Made by a program: the position numbers and the translations under genes
Source: JAHCHG01 sp041394845
Lineage (GTDB): Bacteria; Acidobacteriota; Blastocatellia; Pyrinomonadales; Pyrinomonadaceae
DNA length: 64,000 nucleotides
Assembly: GCA_041394845.1 (NCBI GenBank)
Contig: JAWKHL010000004.1
Span: 248,001-312,000 of the forward strand
Reading direction: 5' to 3'
Shown: positions 26,492-34,958 of the stretch, in pieces
Numbering within the stretch: the stretch's first letter is position 1
Layout of the letters: the number at the start of each line of letters is the position of its first letter
The notes under the pieces: generated by a model
The model's database searches: none
What the model saw: only the letters and a program-made list of their open reading frames with translations
Told to the model about the DNA's origin: nothing

Positions 26492-26629
26492 GGGATCAAT
26501 TATCATTCATCTCAGATAATTTGTGAATCGCAAAATTTAATTCCCCGGCCCCGGAAATTTTTTACCGCTTTTTTTCGCCCGACTTTTTTCGGAACTCTCC
26601 CGACTTTTGCAATTTTCTTCGGTATTGTC

Positions 26630-26658
26630 TTGACATACAAGTACTTCGGCGTTAAATT
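26630..26658 (+). promoter_or_regulatory. upstream promoter P1 of rpsA
   Basis: TTGACA (26630-26635), 17-base spacer, TAAATT (26653-26658). It would give a leader of about 245 bases before the rpsA start. The 401-base gap 26507-26907 contains no gene that I can support. Confidence 0.55.
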
Positions 26659-26791
26659 TTAGTCTTATCCGGTCAAACGCGCGATTTCGGAAGTAGGGCG
26701 AAAAGTATGTGTTTTGTCTCACATTATCTTATATTTTTCAATTAAAAATACCGGCAGTCCTTTTTACTTCTTTCCAACCGCAGCGATAGAT

Positions 26792-26800
26792 TGCTATAAT
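26792..26800 (+). promoter_or_regulatory. extended -10 promoter P2 of rpsA
   Basis: TGCTATAAT is a perfect extended -10 box, with a weak TTTCCA -35 18 bases upstream. Its transcript would have a leader of about 100 bases. Confidence 0.55.
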
Positions 26801-26907
26801 TGGTTATTTTGCGAAGCCATTTATCTTGATCCCTCGTGGATTTCGGATATGAAGAGCAAAAAATGATAAAAACGCGACTTTAAAATAAGGAAATTTAACA
26901 AACTTAA

Positions 26908-29307
26908 ATGATTAACGAGGTTATTAACGAGACTGAAGAATCAAATGAAAATGAGAATTCAGTTGTAGAAGAAACAAACACGGACAATTCCGCAGAAGTT
27001 CAGGCGGAAGAAACATCTGCTTCCCCAAAAGAAGAAACGACTTCCAGCGCTCCCCAACCAGAGGTTGCCGAGACGGCCGAACCGGAAGCCGCTGAAGACG
27101 ATGACGAACTGCAAATCACCAGCGACATGGATTTCGGTGCGATCCTTGAGGAGTTTGAGCAGGATCAGGAAGTTTTTCACATCGGCAAGCTGGTCGAAGG
27201 TAAAATCGTCGGAATCTCCGACCGCGGCGTTCTGATCGATTTCGGCTACAAGTCCGAAGGCGTCGTGGCCAGCGATGAGTTCACATCGCCCGAAGGCGAA
27301 TTGACGGTCAAGGAAGGCGATACGGTCGAGGTCATCATCAAGACCATTTACTCGGGCGACGCCCCGCCGACCCTTTCGCATCTGGACGCCATTCGGCGCA
27401 AATCCTGGGATGAGATCGAAAACGCCTTCAACAACGAGGAGCCGATCAAAGCCCGGGTCGTTTCGAAAACCAAGGGCGGTTTGAAGGTCGATATCAGCGG
27501 AGTCGAGGCGTTTTTGCCCGGTTCGCAGGTCGATTCGCGCCCGGTTCGTAACCTCGATTCGTTCATCGGCAAAGAGATCGAAGCCAAAGTCATCAAGTTC
27601 AGCCGCAAACGCAACAACATCGTCATTTCGCGCAAAGTTCTGACCGATGAGACCATTAACAAGCAAAAAGCTGAAACTCTGGCCCGGATCGAACCCGGTT
27701 ACGTGGTCGAGGGCGTGGTCAAAAATCTGACCGAGTACGGCGCGTTCGTCGATCTCGGCGGCATCGACGGGCTTCTTCACGTAACCGATATGTCCTGGGG
27801 CCGGCTTCAGAATCCGAACGAACTGTTTAAGGTCAACGATCACGTTCAGGTCAAGATCTTAAAGCTCGACCGCGAAAAGGAAAAGGTTTCCCTCGGTTAC
27901 AAACAACTTCTCCCCGATCCGTGGTCAACGGTCGTCGAGGTGTATCCGGTCGATTCGACCATCAAGGGAATCGTCTCCAGCGTGACCGATTACGGCGCTT
28001 TCGTCGAACTCGAACCGGGAGTCGAAGGGCTGGTTCATATTTCGGAGATGTCGTGGTCGAAACGGACCAAGAATCCGAAAAAACTGGTCAGACCCGGCGA
28101 AGAGGTCGAGGTTCAGGTTCTCGGAATAGACACCGAAGAACGTCGCATCAGCCTCGGGATGAAGCAGTTGCAGGAAAATCCCTGGGATACGATCGCCGAA
28201 CGTTATCACGTCGGTTCGAAGGTCAAGGGCAAGGTCCGCAACCTGACCGATTTCGGCGCGTTCATCGAGATCGAGGACGGAGTTGACGGACTGGTTCACG
28301 TCTCCGACATTTCTCATTCGAAGAAGATCAAACATCCGAAAGACGTTCTGAAAAAGGATCAGGAAGTCGAAGCCATCGTCACCAACGTCGATACCGACGG
28401 GCACCGGCTGTCGCTGTCGATCAAGGATCTGACGCCGAGCGCCTGGGATTCTTTCGCCGAAAACCACAAACCCGGCGACATCGTCAAAGGAAAGGTTTCG
28501 CGTTTTGCCGGATTCGGCGTTTTCGTCGAATTGGGAGAAGACCTCGAAGGTCTGTGCCATATTTCGGAACTGTCCGACGAAAGGGTCGAAAAACCGGAAG
28601 ATGTGGTCTCGATCGGTCAGGAGCTGGATTTCAAGATCCTGCGGATCGAACACGACGTGCAGAAGATCGGTCTTTCGCACCGGGCGGTCGGCAAGGATGA
28701 TGAACCGGTCGTCGATACCCGGATGTATTCGACCGAAGCCAAGGGCGGCATGGCATCGCTCGGCGAACTGATCAACCTGAAACGCTCAAATCAGGAAGAC
28801 GGCGAAGAGGAACAGGCCGAAGAGCCGAAACTTTCCAAAAAAGAACGTCGCGCCAAACGGGCTCAGGAAAAGGCCGAGGCCGAGGCCGCCGGTGAAGAGG
28901 CAGAAGAGGAAGCGGTTTCCGACCAGGAGGAAACCGCCGAAACCGAAGAGGCAACCGCTGAAACCGAGGAAGCGCCCGCCGCCGCAGAAGAACCCGAGGC
29001 GGAAGAGGCCGCCGAAGCGACGGCTGAGGCTGAGGAAGAAGCCCCGGCCGCTGAAGCGACGGCTGAAGCCGAGGAAGAAGCCCCGGCCGCTGAGGCCGCG
29101 GAAGAAGAGACCGCTTCGGAAACCGAAGAGACACCGACCGCCGAAACGGCCGAAGCCGCCGGAGAAACCGAAGAAGCGGCCGAAGCGACGGCTGAAGCCG
29201 AAACCGCCGCCGAGGCCGAGGCTACCGAAGAAACCGCCCAGGCCCAAGCCGAAGAAGCCGAAGAGGAAGCCGAAGAAGAAGCGGAAACCGAAGAAAAGTC
29301 GGCCTGA
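26908..29307 (+). CDS. rpsA: 30S ribosomal protein S1 with long acidic tails
   Basis: 799 residues, against ~560 usual for six-domain S1. Six S1/OB domains are visible, each with a GxV...YGAFV-type core: GKIVGISDRGVLIDF, KARVVSKTKGGLKV, EGVVKNLTEYGAFVDL, KGIVSSVTDYGAFVEL, KGKVRNLTDFGAFIEI and KGKVSRFAGFGVFVEL. The first ~75 residues are Glu/Asn/Thr-rich and the last ~170 are almost wholly Glu and Ala, with a 13-codon tandem repeat at 29017-29094. S1 unwinds and recruits mRNA on the small subunit; the tails are outside the conserved fold. Followed by HU after 58 bases. Confidence 0.95.
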   Translation: MINEVINETEESNENENSVVEETNTDNSAEVQAEETSASPKEETTSSAPQPEVAETAEPEAAEDDDELQITSDMDFGAILEEFEQDQEVFHIGKLVEGKIVGISDRGVLIDFGYKSEGVVASDEFTSPEGELTVKEGDTVEVIIKTIYSGDAPPTLSHLDAIRRKSWDEIENAFNNEEPIKARVVSKTKGGLKVDISGVEAFLPGSQVDSRPVRNLDSFIGKEIEAKVIKFSRKRNNIVISRKVLTDETINKQKAETLARIEPGYVVEGVVKNLTEYGAFVDLGGIDGLLHVTDMSWGRLQNPNELFKVNDHVQVKILKLDREKEKVSLGYKQLLPDPWSTVVEVYPVDSTIKGIVSSVTDYGAFVELEPGVEGLVHISEMSWSKRTKNPKKLVRPGEEVEVQVLGIDTEERRISLGMKQLQENPWDTIAERYHVGSKVKGKVRNLTDFGAFIEIEDGVDGLVHVSDISHSKKIKHPKDVLKKDQEVEAIVTNVDTDGHRLSLSIKDLTPSAWDSFAENHKPGDIVKGKVSRFAGFGVFVELGEDLEGLCHISELSDERVEKPEDVVSIGQELDFKILRIEHDVQKIGLSHRAVGKDDEPVVDTRMYSTEAKGGMASLGELINLKRSNQEDGEEEQAEEPKLSKKERRAKRAQEKAEAEAAGEEAEEEAVSDQEETAETEEATAETEEAPAAAEEPEAEEAAEATAEAEEEAPAAEATAEAEEEAPAAEAAEEETASETEETPTAETAEAAGETEEAAEATAEAETAAEAEATEETAQAQAEEAEEEAEEEAETEEKSA

Positions 29308-29365
29308 TGTTTTATTTAATTTGCAAGGAATCCAAACTAGTTGACGGCAGGAGATCAGAAAACAA

Positions 29366-29641
29366 ATGACCAAAGCAGATTTAGTTGAAAAAGTTGCCAA
29401 AGAGGCAGAAATGACCAAAAAAGACGCGGAGAAATTGGTCGAGATAATTTTCGACAGCATTGTTACGACCCTGAATCAGGGAGAAAAGATCGAGCTTCGC
29501 GGATTTGGCAGTTTCCGCGTCCGCGAACGCAACGCCCGCAAAGGACGAAATCCGAAAACCGGAGAAGCCGTTAAAATCCCGGCCAAACGCGTCGCTTACT
29601 TCAAACCGGGCAAGGATCTGAAAGAATTAATCAATAAATAA
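29366..29641 (+). CDS. hup: HU-family DNA-binding protein
   Basis: 91 residues, normal HU length. Signature GFGSFRVRERNARKGRNPKTG contains the DNA-inserting arm, and the fold ends VAYFKPGKDLKELI. It bends and compacts DNA as a dimer. AGGAG about 15 bases before the ATG supports the start. HU versus IHF subunit cannot be told by eye. It lies between rpsA and a HIT-family gene, an arrangement suggesting one transcript. Confidence 0.95.
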   Translation: MTKADLVEKVAKEAEMTKKDAEKLVEIIFDSIVTTLNQGEKIELRGFGSFRVRERNARKGRNPKTGEAVKIPAKRVAYFKPGKDLKELINK

Positions 29642-29656
29642 GGAATCTTTACTGTC

Positions 29657-30148
29657 GTGGATGTTTTATGGAGTCCCTGGCGTTACGACTACATTAAATC
29701 CGGCGAAAAACCCGCAGAAACCGGCAGCGGTTGCGTTTTCTGCGACATCTTAAACAACTCGGCCGCCGATGAGGAAAAATTCATCCTCAAGCGGGCCGAG
29801 TTTAATTTTGTCATCCTCAACATCTATCCCTATATCAGCGGCCACCTGATGATCGTCCCTTACGAACATCTGGCGGATCTCGACCGCGCTTCGAAAGAAT
29901 CGACCGATGAGTTGATGGATCTGACCAAAACCTGCCAGAGCGTCCTGAGAGAGGTTTACCGCCCGCAGGGTTTTAATCTGGGAATGAACCTCGGCAAAGC
30001 GGCCGGAGCCGGCGTGACCGAACATTTTCACATGCACATCCTGCCCCGCTGGGTCGGCGACGCCAATTTCATGACCGCCGTCGGCCAAACCCGCACTATC
30101 CCCGAATCGCTCCGGGACACATACGATAAGTTGAAGGGGAAAATCTAG
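29657..30148 (+). CDS. HIT-family nucleotide hydrolase/phosphorylase
   Basis: 163 residues from a GTG start 15 bases after hup, with AAGGAA upstream. The zinc-binding pair CVFC (residues 26-29) and the histidine triad HFHMHILPRW are both present. Family members cleave dinucleoside polyphosphates (Ap4A) or AMP-linked compounds through a nucleotidyl-histidine intermediate. The WSPWRYDYI start is typical of the Ap4A phosphorylase-like branch. Confidence 0.92.
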   Translation: MDVLWSPWRYDYIKSGEKPAETGSGCVFCDILNNSAADEEKFILKRAEFNFVILNIYPYISGHLMIVPYEHLADLDRASKESTDELMDLTKTCQSVLREVYRPQGFNLGMNLGKAAGAGVTEHFHMHILPRWVGDANFMTAVGQTRTIPESLRDTYDKLKGKI

Positions 30149-30150
30149 TC

Positions 30151-30182
30151 GATTTCGGATTTTGGATTTCGGATTTCGGATT
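30151..30182. repeat. GGATTTC/GGATTTT heptamer array
   Basis: Four to five 7-base units (CGATTTC GGATTTT GGATTTC GGATTTC GGATT) right after the HIT gene stop. Confidence 0.7.
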
Positions 30183-30216
30183 GGCATTCATCCTTTTTCC
30201 ACCGTCTGCTTACCGC

Positions 30217-30777
30217 TCACTTTCTCAAAGAAAAATATCCGATCGTGGTGAAGAATCCGGGGAAGACCTTGAGATGGATCTTGCCGAGATATGCGTCCGG
30301 GCCGACCGCGACTATCTCATCGAGGATGATGCGGATCGGCAGAGGGTTTTCCGAGCGGTCGTAATCGAGTTTGATGACGTTTACATCTTGGTCCTTCAGA
30401 CCGGCTTCGACGCGCGTTTCGAAATAAAAGGCGTCGGTGTTCCCCCCCTCGTTGACGGTGAAGAGCCGGTAAAACGGAGCCAGCATCTTCAGGATCGACG
30501 CACCGGCGGGCGAAAAAATGTTGAATCCGAAACCGCCCGCCGGATCGAATGATTTACCGAGCCAGGGAGTTTGCCGGTCGAAAAAGATGTGCGCCGTCCC
30601 CCGATAGAAACCGTCGGGAGCCGCCTCGGGCAAGGTTCCCGAGATAAACTGCCGGTGAAAACGACTTTGCCGGACGAACAAGGAAACCAGCGACCAGAAA
30701 CCGAGCCAAACGGCGAGCGCGGCGGCGATTGAAAAAAGAATCCAAAGAATGAGCATGACTTTGAGCCTCCGAAGCAA
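30217..30777 (-). CDS. hypothetical membrane-anchored protein
   Basis: 186 residues. One N-terminal membrane helix (residues ~6-34, LILWILFSIAAALAVWLGFWSLV) is followed by a ~150-residue globular part with no motif I recognise (PDGFYRGTAHIFFDRQTPWLGKSF). Probably exposed outside the cytoplasm. Isolated gene, convergent with the HIT gene. Confidence 0.65.
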   Translation of the reverse strand: MLRRLKVMLILWILFSIAAALAVWLGFWSLVSLFVRQSRFHRQFISGTLPEAAPDGFYRGTAHIFFDRQTPWLGKSFDPAGGFGFNIFSPAGASILKMLAPFYRLFTVNEGGNTDAFYFETRVEAGLKDQDVNVIKLDYDRSENPLPIRIILDEIVAVGPDAYLGKIHLKVFPGFFTTIGYFSLRK

Positions 30778-30833
30778 TAGTTTCGCAAAAACCTGAAACT
30801 ATTTTTCGGAGAGAATGATGAAATGGATTCATT

Positions 30834-30999
30834 TCGATTTTGGATTTTAGATTTTGGATTTTGGATTTGTTTTTTTACCTGGGTTTGAGTATTTGATGAT
30901 GGGTTTTGAACTTGGGGAGTAAAACCGGAAAAATGATAAAGGAATTGAAGGTTAACAATTGCAAAAATTCCGAAATCCCAAATCCCAAATCCCAAATCC
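30834..30999. repeat. inverted pair of heptamer arrays
   Basis: Left array 30834-30868 (CGATTTT GGATTTT AGATTTT GGATTTT GGATTTG) and right array 30969-30999 in the opposite orientation (AAATCCC repeated). The right array creates a spurious N-terminal extension of the following gene. Confidence 0.75.
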
Positions 31000-31018
31000 G
31001 CCCGGTGGAGTTATTTTT

Positions 31019-31369
31019 ATGAAAAACCTGAATTACCCGACTCTTTTGATCTTTGCGCCGATTTTGGTTTTGACCGGGGCCCTCGGATTTGTTTTGCCGG
31101 AGGGGCCGATGAGCAACGCTCCGGCTTACAACATTTTCCACATCTGCTTCGGCGCGGTCGGGCTTTTGCTCGTCATTGGCCGCCGCCTAAAGTTGATCCG
31201 CGTTTTTAACATCGGTTTCGGTCTGATCGATCTCTATCAGGCGCTGGCCTCTTTTCTGGACTGGTTTCCGGAAAGCTTTTTCCATTGGAAACCGGCCGAC
31301 GACATTTTGCACATCGTCATCGGTTCGGCTCTGGTTCTGATCGGACTTTTGGGAAATCGCGACGATTGA
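31019..31369 (+). CDS. small integral membrane protein
   Basis: 116 residues from the ATG at 31019. The reading frame is open further upstream but that part is heptamer repeat, so it is excluded. Four hydrophobic segments (for example LIFAPILVLTGALGFVL, HICFGAVGLLLVIG and HIVIGSALVLIGLLG). No family recognised with confidence; the size and layout resemble DUF4383-type membrane proteins. Confidence 0.65.
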   Translation: MKNLNYPTLLIFAPILVLTGALGFVLPEGPMSNAPAYNIFHICFGAVGLLLVIGRRLKLIRVFNIGFGLIDLYQALASFLDWFPESFFHWKPADDILHIVIGSALVLIGLLGNRDD

Positions 31370-31541
31370 AAACTGCGGATTTCGGCGATCCGAAACGGAA
31401 GGGCAGGATGAGAAAAAAAGACGGTTTTAGGAGTTGCGGGCGAAATCGCGGATCAGGATCTTTGGTCAACGATCTTACTCTCCGCCCGGAAACTGGCATT
31501 CCTTGTCGGTTTTAATGTGTTAAACATTTTTCAAGATCGTT

Positions 31542-31570
31542 TTGTCCATATGGGCTCATTATGTTAAACT
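31542..31570 (+). promoter_or_regulatory. candidate promoter for the gene at 31729
   Basis: TTGTCC (31542-31547), 17-base spacer, TAAACT (31565-31570). The 359-base gap 31370-31728 otherwise shows nothing that I can support. Confidence 0.4.
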
Positions 31571-31728
31571 GTATGTGCATTAAAGGAAGGCCTCTTTTTT
31601 GACAAAGAGGTTTCGAAATCTCACGACAAACCTGAAGCAAACAATTTCCAGCCAAATCCGACGGTCCGATCGAACCGGGACTTTCGGTAACTTTCATATT
31701 CCAAAAATTCATGCAAGGAGACAAACAA

Positions 31729-32163
31729 ATGAAAAAATTCTTTATAATCTTTCTGTTCTTATGCGTTTCGGCGATTTCCGCCATGGCCCGCGATTTCAAT
31801 GTAACGGTGGCGGTCCGGGCCGACAGCGACGAGATGAGCCAACAGGTTGAAAACTATCTTTTGGGCGAACTCAGCCAGCTCAAAGATGTCAGGATCAGCC
31901 AGAACGGCGACTGGAGCATCCGCGTCATGGTGTTGGAAAACAAGGTCCCGGAAGGAAGCGAAAAAAGCTACACCCTCTCGGCCGTCATCACCTCGGAATC
32001 GAAATGCACGGTCATCAATACTCAGGGAAAGACAGTCTCCGCGCAGGAATGCGACCGTTTCGAAAACTTCGGAGTTTTCGCCGGAACCAAAACCAACTTA
32101 AAAGACATGTGCGAGGAGTTGATCGCCGATTTCGACGCCAACAACCTCGATCCGCTTCGCTAA
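31729..32163 (+). CDS. small secreted protein of unknown function
   Basis: 144 residues. The ATG at 31729 is chosen because AAGGAG lies at 31714-31719; an ATG at 31711 overlaps that site. Signal peptide of ~22 residues (ending ISAMAR). The mature part, VTVAVRADSDEMSQQVENYLLGELSQLKDVRI, looks like an alpha/beta periplasmic domain. One pair of cysteines (SKCTVI and AQECDRF) plus a third (DMCEEL). No family recognised. Confidence 0.7.
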   Translation: MKKFFIIFLFLCVSAISAMARDFNVTVAVRADSDEMSQQVENYLLGELSQLKDVRISQNGDWSIRVMVLENKVPEGSEKSYTLSAVITSESKCTVINTQGKTVSAQECDRFENFGVFAGTKTNLKDMCEELIADFDANNLDPLR

Positions 32164-32214
32164 AGAATGCGATGAATCTCTTGATATTAATCGCTTGAGC
32201 CGAATCGGTAACAG

Positions 32215-32333
32215 ATCCGACGTGATCCTTTCAGCTTGGGCTGAAGCCTTAAGGAACACCTGCTCACTTTCAAACATTCGGCTCAAGCCTTGGGATCATT
32301 GTCATTTGCCCGGACCTCCACCTGAAGGCGGAG
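32215..32333. repeat. cluster of REP-like hairpins
   Basis: Short palindromes of the same style as those in the 7865-8108 element: TCAGCTTGGGCTGA, GGCTCAAGCC and CTCCACCTGAAGGCGGAG. No coding potential in this 216-base gap. Confidence 0.5.
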
Positions 32334-32379
32334 GCAATTCATTCAAATCTTTTTAACAGAATTGGCTCTTATTTGAAAA

Positions 32380-34818
32380 TCAACGCCCGACTTTGGCGTC
32401 GGCTTTTTCGGGCGGATGCGAGCGGTCGATGGCCTCGTCCTCGACCTCGCCGCCTTTGCTGATGGGAATATCAGCCGGGTTGGTGTAACGCATTCCGCGT
32501 TCTTCGGAATCCGCTTCGACGGTGATCTTCGGCAGAGAATCGGGCGGTTTGTAGCCCGGATATTCGACCCGCGAGTGATAAATGGCGATCAGCGATTTGA
32601 TCATCGACTCGCGGATCTGCGTCAGTTCGCGCAAGGTCAGATCGCATTCGTCCAGCTGGTCGTCGCTCAGGATGGCGTCGATGATCTTGGTGACGATAAA
32701 ACGGATGTTTTCGGGGGTCGGATCGGCCAGCGAGCGGGCGGCCGCTTCGCAACTGTCGGCGATCATCATAATGGCCGCCTCTTTAAACTGCGGCTTCGGC
32801 CCCGGATAACGAAAATCGTTTTCGGCCACTTCCTCGCCTTCTTTGGCCTCGGCCTGCGCTTTTTTCAAAAAATAATGAAGCGTCCGGGTGCCGTGATGCT
32901 GGGGAATGAAATCGACGATCCGGGCCGGCAACCCCATTTCCTTGGCCAGTTTCGTTCCGTAAGTTACGTGGCTGATGATGATCCGCGCGCTCTGAGCCGG
33001 TTTGAGCCGGTCGTGCGGATTTTTGCCCATCTGGTTTTCGACGAAATGCTCCGGCGCGGCCGTTTTGCCGATGTCGTGATAAAGCGCCCCGATCCGGGCC
33101 AGAAGACCGTTGGCCCCGACTTTCCGGCAGGCGTCTTCGGCCAGTTGTCCGACGGCGTGCGAATGTTGGTTGGTGCCGGGCGCGCGCAAAGCCAATTGTC
33201 CGAGCGCGGGCAGATCGGCGTTGGAAAGCTCCAGCAATTTAACGTCGGTCAAGATCCCGAAAGTCGTTTCGCAGATCGGCAGAAAGACGGCCGTTACGGC
33301 GGCCGTTACGACCCCGCTGGCCAGACCGCAACTGATCGCCAAAAGGATGGTGTTGAGAATAAACGGTTGCTGGGTGAAAGCGATCAAAGCGACGGCCACC
33401 CCGGCGCTTCCGACTCCGACCAGAGCCCCGGCGATGGTCACCGATTGGCGGCTCCGGTAGCGACCGATCCCGTACACCGCAACCGCCGAACTGATCGCCG
33501 CGTAAAGCGCAAATTCCAATCCCCTCGGGGCGATGCAACCGGCCAGAAGCGCTCCGAAAAGACCGGTAAAAAGCGCCGTCCGCCGGTCGGCCAGAAGGGT
33601 CATCAGCAGAGATCCGAAAGCAAACGGAATGGCGAAAGACCAGAGCGTTGGATCGTTGAGCGGCGCTTTGACGTTCTGCAGGGCGGTAAACTCCGCCAGA
33701 CGGAACGAGATCGCCATCAGGGCCGTCTGGATGATGATGATGAACCCGAAAAGAGCGAATGTTTTTTCTTCCGACAAAACCAGACGCGGGGCGATCCCGC
33801 GATGCTGGATGTATTTCCAGGCCGCCCAGAAGAGCGCCGAGATCAGGGCCAGCAGACCGAAAAAGCGATTGACCTGTCGGCTCGATGTGCTGTAGGAGCG
33901 AATGGCCGAGATCTGCGCCAGAGCGGTTTCGGTGATGGTGTCGCCTTCGCGGACGATCGTCTGCCCTCGTTTGAGCGAAATGGTGACCGGCGCGGTCTTT
34001 CGCACCTCGGCTTCGCGGGCGTTGTTGGTCGCCACGCTGTCGTAAACGATGCTCGGTTTGATCAGCGGAGCCAGCGCCGTGTTGAACGCTTCGACCTCTT
34101 TCGGCGAAAAGCTGATGATCTGACCCAGTCCCTCTTTCAGATTGGCTCGGGCCTCCGAAAGCGGAATGGCGTTGTTTTCGGGGAACTTCAGGGTCGGTTG
34201 CTGATCCGGGTTTTGCCGATCGTTGAGCGTTATCTCCTCCTGAAAATACTGACGATCCTTGTCATCGTAAATCCGGCCCTGGGAATTTTCCCGCAAAACC
34301 CGGGTGACGGCCTCGATCTCGTTTTGAGTAAATCTCCGGCCGGTTAAAACCTGCCCGACCGCTTCGCCCCCCGCTCCGGTCCACAAGCCCCCCGATTTGG
34401 AATTGGAATTATCCCGGGCGTTGGCGCCGGGCCTTTCATTTTTTCTTTGCAGGTCTTCCCAGGCCAGACGGAAGTTCTGAACGGCGCTTTCGGCCAGATT
34501 CGGTTCATAGTTGAATATCGGCCGAATGCTCTCGCGGGCGACCTGTTTGACCCGTTCCGTTTCCTCTTCGTCAGTAACGGTTATATCGGCGGGCGAGATA
34601 ATGCTCTGAATGGCAATATCTCCTTCTTTATATTGCTCGGGCGTCGATCGCCAGAAAGGATTGTTGATCAGGAAAGTCGTAATCAGGCAAAGCAGGACAA
34701 ATCCGATCCAAAATTTTTGAACGAATGAAAGTTTCTCAAACGGCAAATAAAGATAGCCGAGTGCCTTTTTGCGCGTTTTATCAAACGTTTTCCCTAAATT
34801 TTGAAGACGCTTACTCAT
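32380..34818 (-). CDS. 7TM-HD phosphodiesterase, PgpH-like (c-di-AMP hydrolase family)
   Basis: 812 residues from the ATG at 34818; the upstream in-frame extension is translated heptamer repeat and is rejected. One N-terminal membrane helix, a ~250-residue extracytoplasmic 7TMR-HDED domain, seven closely packed membrane helices (about residues 330-560), then a cytosolic HD domain: HSHAVGQLAEDACRK, then ALYHDIGKTAAPEHF gives the HD pair, and IISHVTYG plus PQHHGT complete the metal site. Homologues (Listeria PgpH) hydrolyse cyclic di-AMP. Substrate assignment rests on architecture. Confidence 0.9.
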   Translation of the reverse strand: MSKRLQNLGKTFDKTRKKALGYLYLPFEKLSFVQKFWIGFVLLCLITTFLINNPFWRSTPEQYKEGDIAIQSIISPADITVTDEEETERVKQVARESIRPIFNYEPNLAESAVQNFRLAWEDLQRKNERPGANARDNSNSKSGGLWTGAGGEAVGQVLTGRRFTQNEIEAVTRVLRENSQGRIYDDKDRQYFQEEITLNDRQNPDQQPTLKFPENNAIPLSEARANLKEGLGQIISFSPKEVEAFNTALAPLIKPSIVYDSVATNNAREAEVRKTAPVTISLKRGQTIVREGDTITETALAQISAIRSYSTSSRQVNRFFGLLALISALFWAAWKYIQHRGIAPRLVLSEEKTFALFGFIIIIQTALMAISFRLAEFTALQNVKAPLNDPTLWSFAIPFAFGSLLMTLLADRRTALFTGLFGALLAGCIAPRGLEFALYAAISSAVAVYGIGRYRSRQSVTIAGALVGVGSAGVAVALIAFTQQPFILNTILLAISCGLASGVVTAAVTAVFLPICETTFGILTDVKLLELSNADLPALGQLALRAPGTNQHSHAVGQLAEDACRKVGANGLLARIGALYHDIGKTAAPEHFVENQMGKNPHDRLKPAQSARIIISHVTYGTKLAKEMGLPARIVDFIPQHHGTRTLHYFLKKAQAEAKEGEEVAENDFRYPGPKPQFKEAAIMMIADSCEAAARSLADPTPENIRFIVTKIIDAILSDDQLDECDLTLRELTQIRESMIKSLIAIYHSRVEYPGYKPPDSLPKITVEADSEERGMRYTNPADIPISKGGEVEDEAIDRSHPPEKADAKVGR

Positions 34819-34820
34819 AC

Positions 34821-34950
34821 AGATTTTGGATTTTAGATTTTGGATTTTGGATGTTTCGGATTTTGGATCGGGGATTTCGGATTTCTTGTGATTCACAAAT
34901 CACTTTTCATTCTTTATCTAATCCAAAATCCAAAATCTAAAATCCAAAAT
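34821..34950. repeat. large inverted pair of GGATTTT heptamer arrays
   Basis: Left array 34821-34884 (about nine units of AGATTTT, GGATTTT, GGATTTC) and right array 34920-34950 in opposite orientation (AATCCAAAATCCAAAATC...), separated by about 35 bases including TTGTGATTCACAAATCAC. The pair fills the gap between hflX and the HD gene and could fold into one long hairpin. Confidence 0.8.
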
Positions 34951-34958
34951 CGTTCGTT

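Noticed and set aside
28772..29460. Frames opposite the rpsA acidic tail giving Pro/Arg/Leu- or Phe/Gly-rich proteins
   Set aside because: They only mirror the Glu/Ala repeat codons of rpsA.
31512..31799. Minus-strand 95-codon frame upstream of the gene at 31729
   Set aside because: Covers the promoter, ribosome-binding site and signal peptide of the plus-strand gene and has no family features.
32416..34347. Very long frame opposite the HD phosphodiesterase (and similar ones opposite hflX, UPF0182, typA, CHAT)
   Set aside because: Antisense shadows: Arg/Gly/Asp-rich translations with no family motif over strongly conserved genes on the other strand.
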